Origin: Mesorhizobium sp. SARCC-RB16n
GTDB lineage: Bacteria; Pseudomonadota; Alphaproteobacteria; Rhizobiales; Rhizobiaceae
Assembly: GCF_008520305.1 (NCBI RefSeq)
Contig: NZ_ML703263.1
Span: 1 to 64,000 of the forward strand
DNA: 64,000 bases
Reading direction: 5' to 3'
Both the position numbers and the translations under genes were made by a program. Numbering within the stretch: position 1 is the stretch's first letter; each line of letters begins with the position of its first letter. The notes under the pieces were generated by a model. It was not told the origin of the DNA, did no database searches, and saw nothing but the letters and a program-made list of their open reading frames with translations. Of this stretch, positions 62,903-64,000 are shown piece by piece.

Positions 62903-64000
62903 ATGCCCGTCGTGGATGTCAAGGATGGTTCGGTCGTCCCGGAGCGGGTGGCCGGAGGCGTGGCGCGCTCGCGCCGCATGCAAGATGAGCTGCGCGAGCA
63001 GAACGAACGCTTTTCAGCCGCTGTCGAAAACATGTCGCATGGCCTGTGCATGTTCGACGCCGATGAACGCATGATCATCTGCAACCGCAACTACATCGAC
63101 ATCTTCCACCTCGACGCTAAGGTGATGCGGCCAGGCATCCGCTTCATCGACATTCTGCGGCATAGCGTCGACCTCGGCGTCGCCTCGCAAAGCGCCGACG
63201 AGCTCTACGCCATCCGCAAGCCCTATATCGACCAGGCGAAACCTTCGACTTACGAAGAAATCCTGTCGGACGGCCGTATCATCCTTATCTCGCACCGGCC
63301 GCTGGCTTCGGGCGGCTGGGTCTCGATCTACGAGGACATCACTGAACAGCGGCGCGCCGAGCAGGATCTCAAGGAGCAGCATCGCCGCTTCGACGCAGCG
63401 CTCGCCAACATGTCGCAAGGCCTGCTGATGTACGACGCCGACGGCAAGATGATCGTGCGCAACGGGCGCTTTCTGGAATTGTACAACGTCACGGCGGCCG
63501 ACTTCCCGCTTGGAACGACGCATCGCGACGCGCTCGAGCGGCTGCTGGAACTCGGCATCTACACGAAGATCGACGTCGACAGTGAAGTCGCCAAGACCGA
63601 AGCCTGCCGGCGGGCGGGAAAAATGCACTCGACGTATCGCCATCTTGCCGACGGCAGGACGATTCTGGTCGTGCGCCAGCCGATGAGTGGCGGCGGGTGG
63701 GTGGCGACGTTCGACGATGTCACGGAGCGCCGTCTGGCCGAAGAGCGCATGACCCATCTTGCGCATCACGACACGTTGACCGGATTGCCCAACCGATCGA
63801 TGTTTCGCGAGCGGCTCGACCTTGCGCTGGAGGATGTGGCCGCTACGCCGCTCGCGATCTTCTCGCTCGACCTCGACCGTTTCAAGGCTGTCAACGACAC
63901 TTGGGGGCACCCCGCCGGCGACTGGCTGTTGAAGAGCGTGGCCGAAAGACTGCAGCGTTGCCTGCGCCATGACGCAGACATGATTGCCCGTTTCGGCGGC
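62903..64000 (+). CDS. PAS-PAS-GGDEF signalling protein (partial)
   Basis: Open reading frame of at least 366 codons that runs off the window. Start ATG at 62903 (MPVVDVKDGSVVPERVAGG) follows CAGGGGCGCCTC. Two PAS_7-like domains (about residues 34-150 and 155-272, each with an internal FDADERMI- or YDADGKMI-type turn) precede a GGDEF domain that starts at LAHHDTLTGLPNR; the sequence ends at RFGG, just before the D-E-F of the active-site motif. Diguanylate cyclase or, with a possible downstream EAL, a c-di-GMP turnover enzyme. Confidence 0.9.
   Translation, partial: MPVVDVKDGSVVPERVAGGVARSRRMQDELREQNERFSAAVENMSHGLCMFDADERMIICNRNYIDIFHLDAKVMRPGIRFIDILRHSVDLGVASQSADELYAIRKPYIDQAKPSTYEEILSDGRIILISHRPLASGGWVSIYEDITEQRRAEQDLKEQHRRFDAALANMSQGLLMYDADGKMIVRNGRFLELYNVTAADFPLGTTHRDALERLLELGIYTKIDVDSEVAKTEACRRAGKMHSTYRHLADGRTILVVRQPMSGGGWVATFDDVTERRLAEERMTHLAHHDTLTGLPNRSMFRERLDLALEDVAATPLAIFSLDLDRFKAVNDTWGHPAGDWLLKSVAERLQRCLRHDADMIARFGG

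Overview
The window reads as chromosomal, high-GC DNA of a Rhizobiales alphaproteobacterium, most likely Mesorhizobium or a close relative (inference from gene order and protein style; no database was searched). The cues are the order fabD-fabG-acpP-fabF-mltG-yicC-gmk, the rpsF-rpsR-rplI block followed by cfa, dnaB-radA-cvpA-purF in a row, a psd-pssA pair, a TIGR02301-type periplasmic protein and an Rsm22-type methyltransferase. No rRNA, tRNA, CRISPR array, insertion sequence or prophage was seen.

Layout. 1-6.6 kb (minus): fatty-acid synthesis and envelope genes (fabD, fabG, acpP, fabF, mltG) leading into yicC and gmk. 6.9-10.5 kb: an LtaS-type membrane phosphotransferase facing a TadG-like von Willebrand protein. 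10.7-12.6 kb: ribosomal proteins S6, S18 and L9 with a candidate promoter and a strong terminator. 12.7-15.4 kb: cyclopropane fatty acid synthase, a YnfA membrane protein and Rsm22. 15.6-20.9 kb: replicative helicase DnaB, RadA, CvpA and PurF. 20.9-28.6 kb: an SDR, an OsmC protein, a secreted S10-type peptidase, an agmatine-deiminase-family enzyme, a polyamine-binding protein and a LuxR regulator, then a GST with a histone-H1-like tail. 28.6-36.9 kb: transporters and regulator/target pairs (LysR/tautomerase, TetR/NmrA-like) and an Aas-like acyl-ACP synthetase with an altered acyltransferase site. 36.9-38.4 kb: psd-pssA for phosphatidylethanolamine. 38.6-40.1 kb: a lower-GC accessory patch with a DUF4375-like gene. 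40.2-49.1 kb: an SMP-30 protein, an ArsR-regulated ABC exporter, a LysM protein, a LOG protein, an SDR and two membrane transporters. 49.2-54.8 kb (minus): cysS followed by a tightly overlapped chain (DUF559 remnant, VOC, GFA, GFA, pip, cimA). 55-64 kb: SRAP, Nudix, small conserved proteins, an AbiEii-like toxin pair, dihydroorotase, YgfZ, an HD hydrolase and a PAS-GGDEF protein cut by the window end.

Most of the window is ordinary core genome. The parts that deserve a second look are mainly non-coding or local: a possible orphan small RNA with duplicated terminator hairpins (31.4-31.5 kb), a perfect 14-bp hairpin (29.4 kb), regulator palindromes at lysR, arsR and the TetR unit, a ynfA start codon pressed against the cfa terminator, a GST fused to a Lys/Ala/Pro tail, an Aas homologue that has lost the canonical HX4D and PEGR acyltransferase residues, tandem coding repeats in cfa, an unlisted 51-codon basic ORF behind a 10-bp inverted repeat, and the AbiEii-like toxin-antitoxin pair. 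I did not find convincing evidence for a large undescribed multi-gene system.
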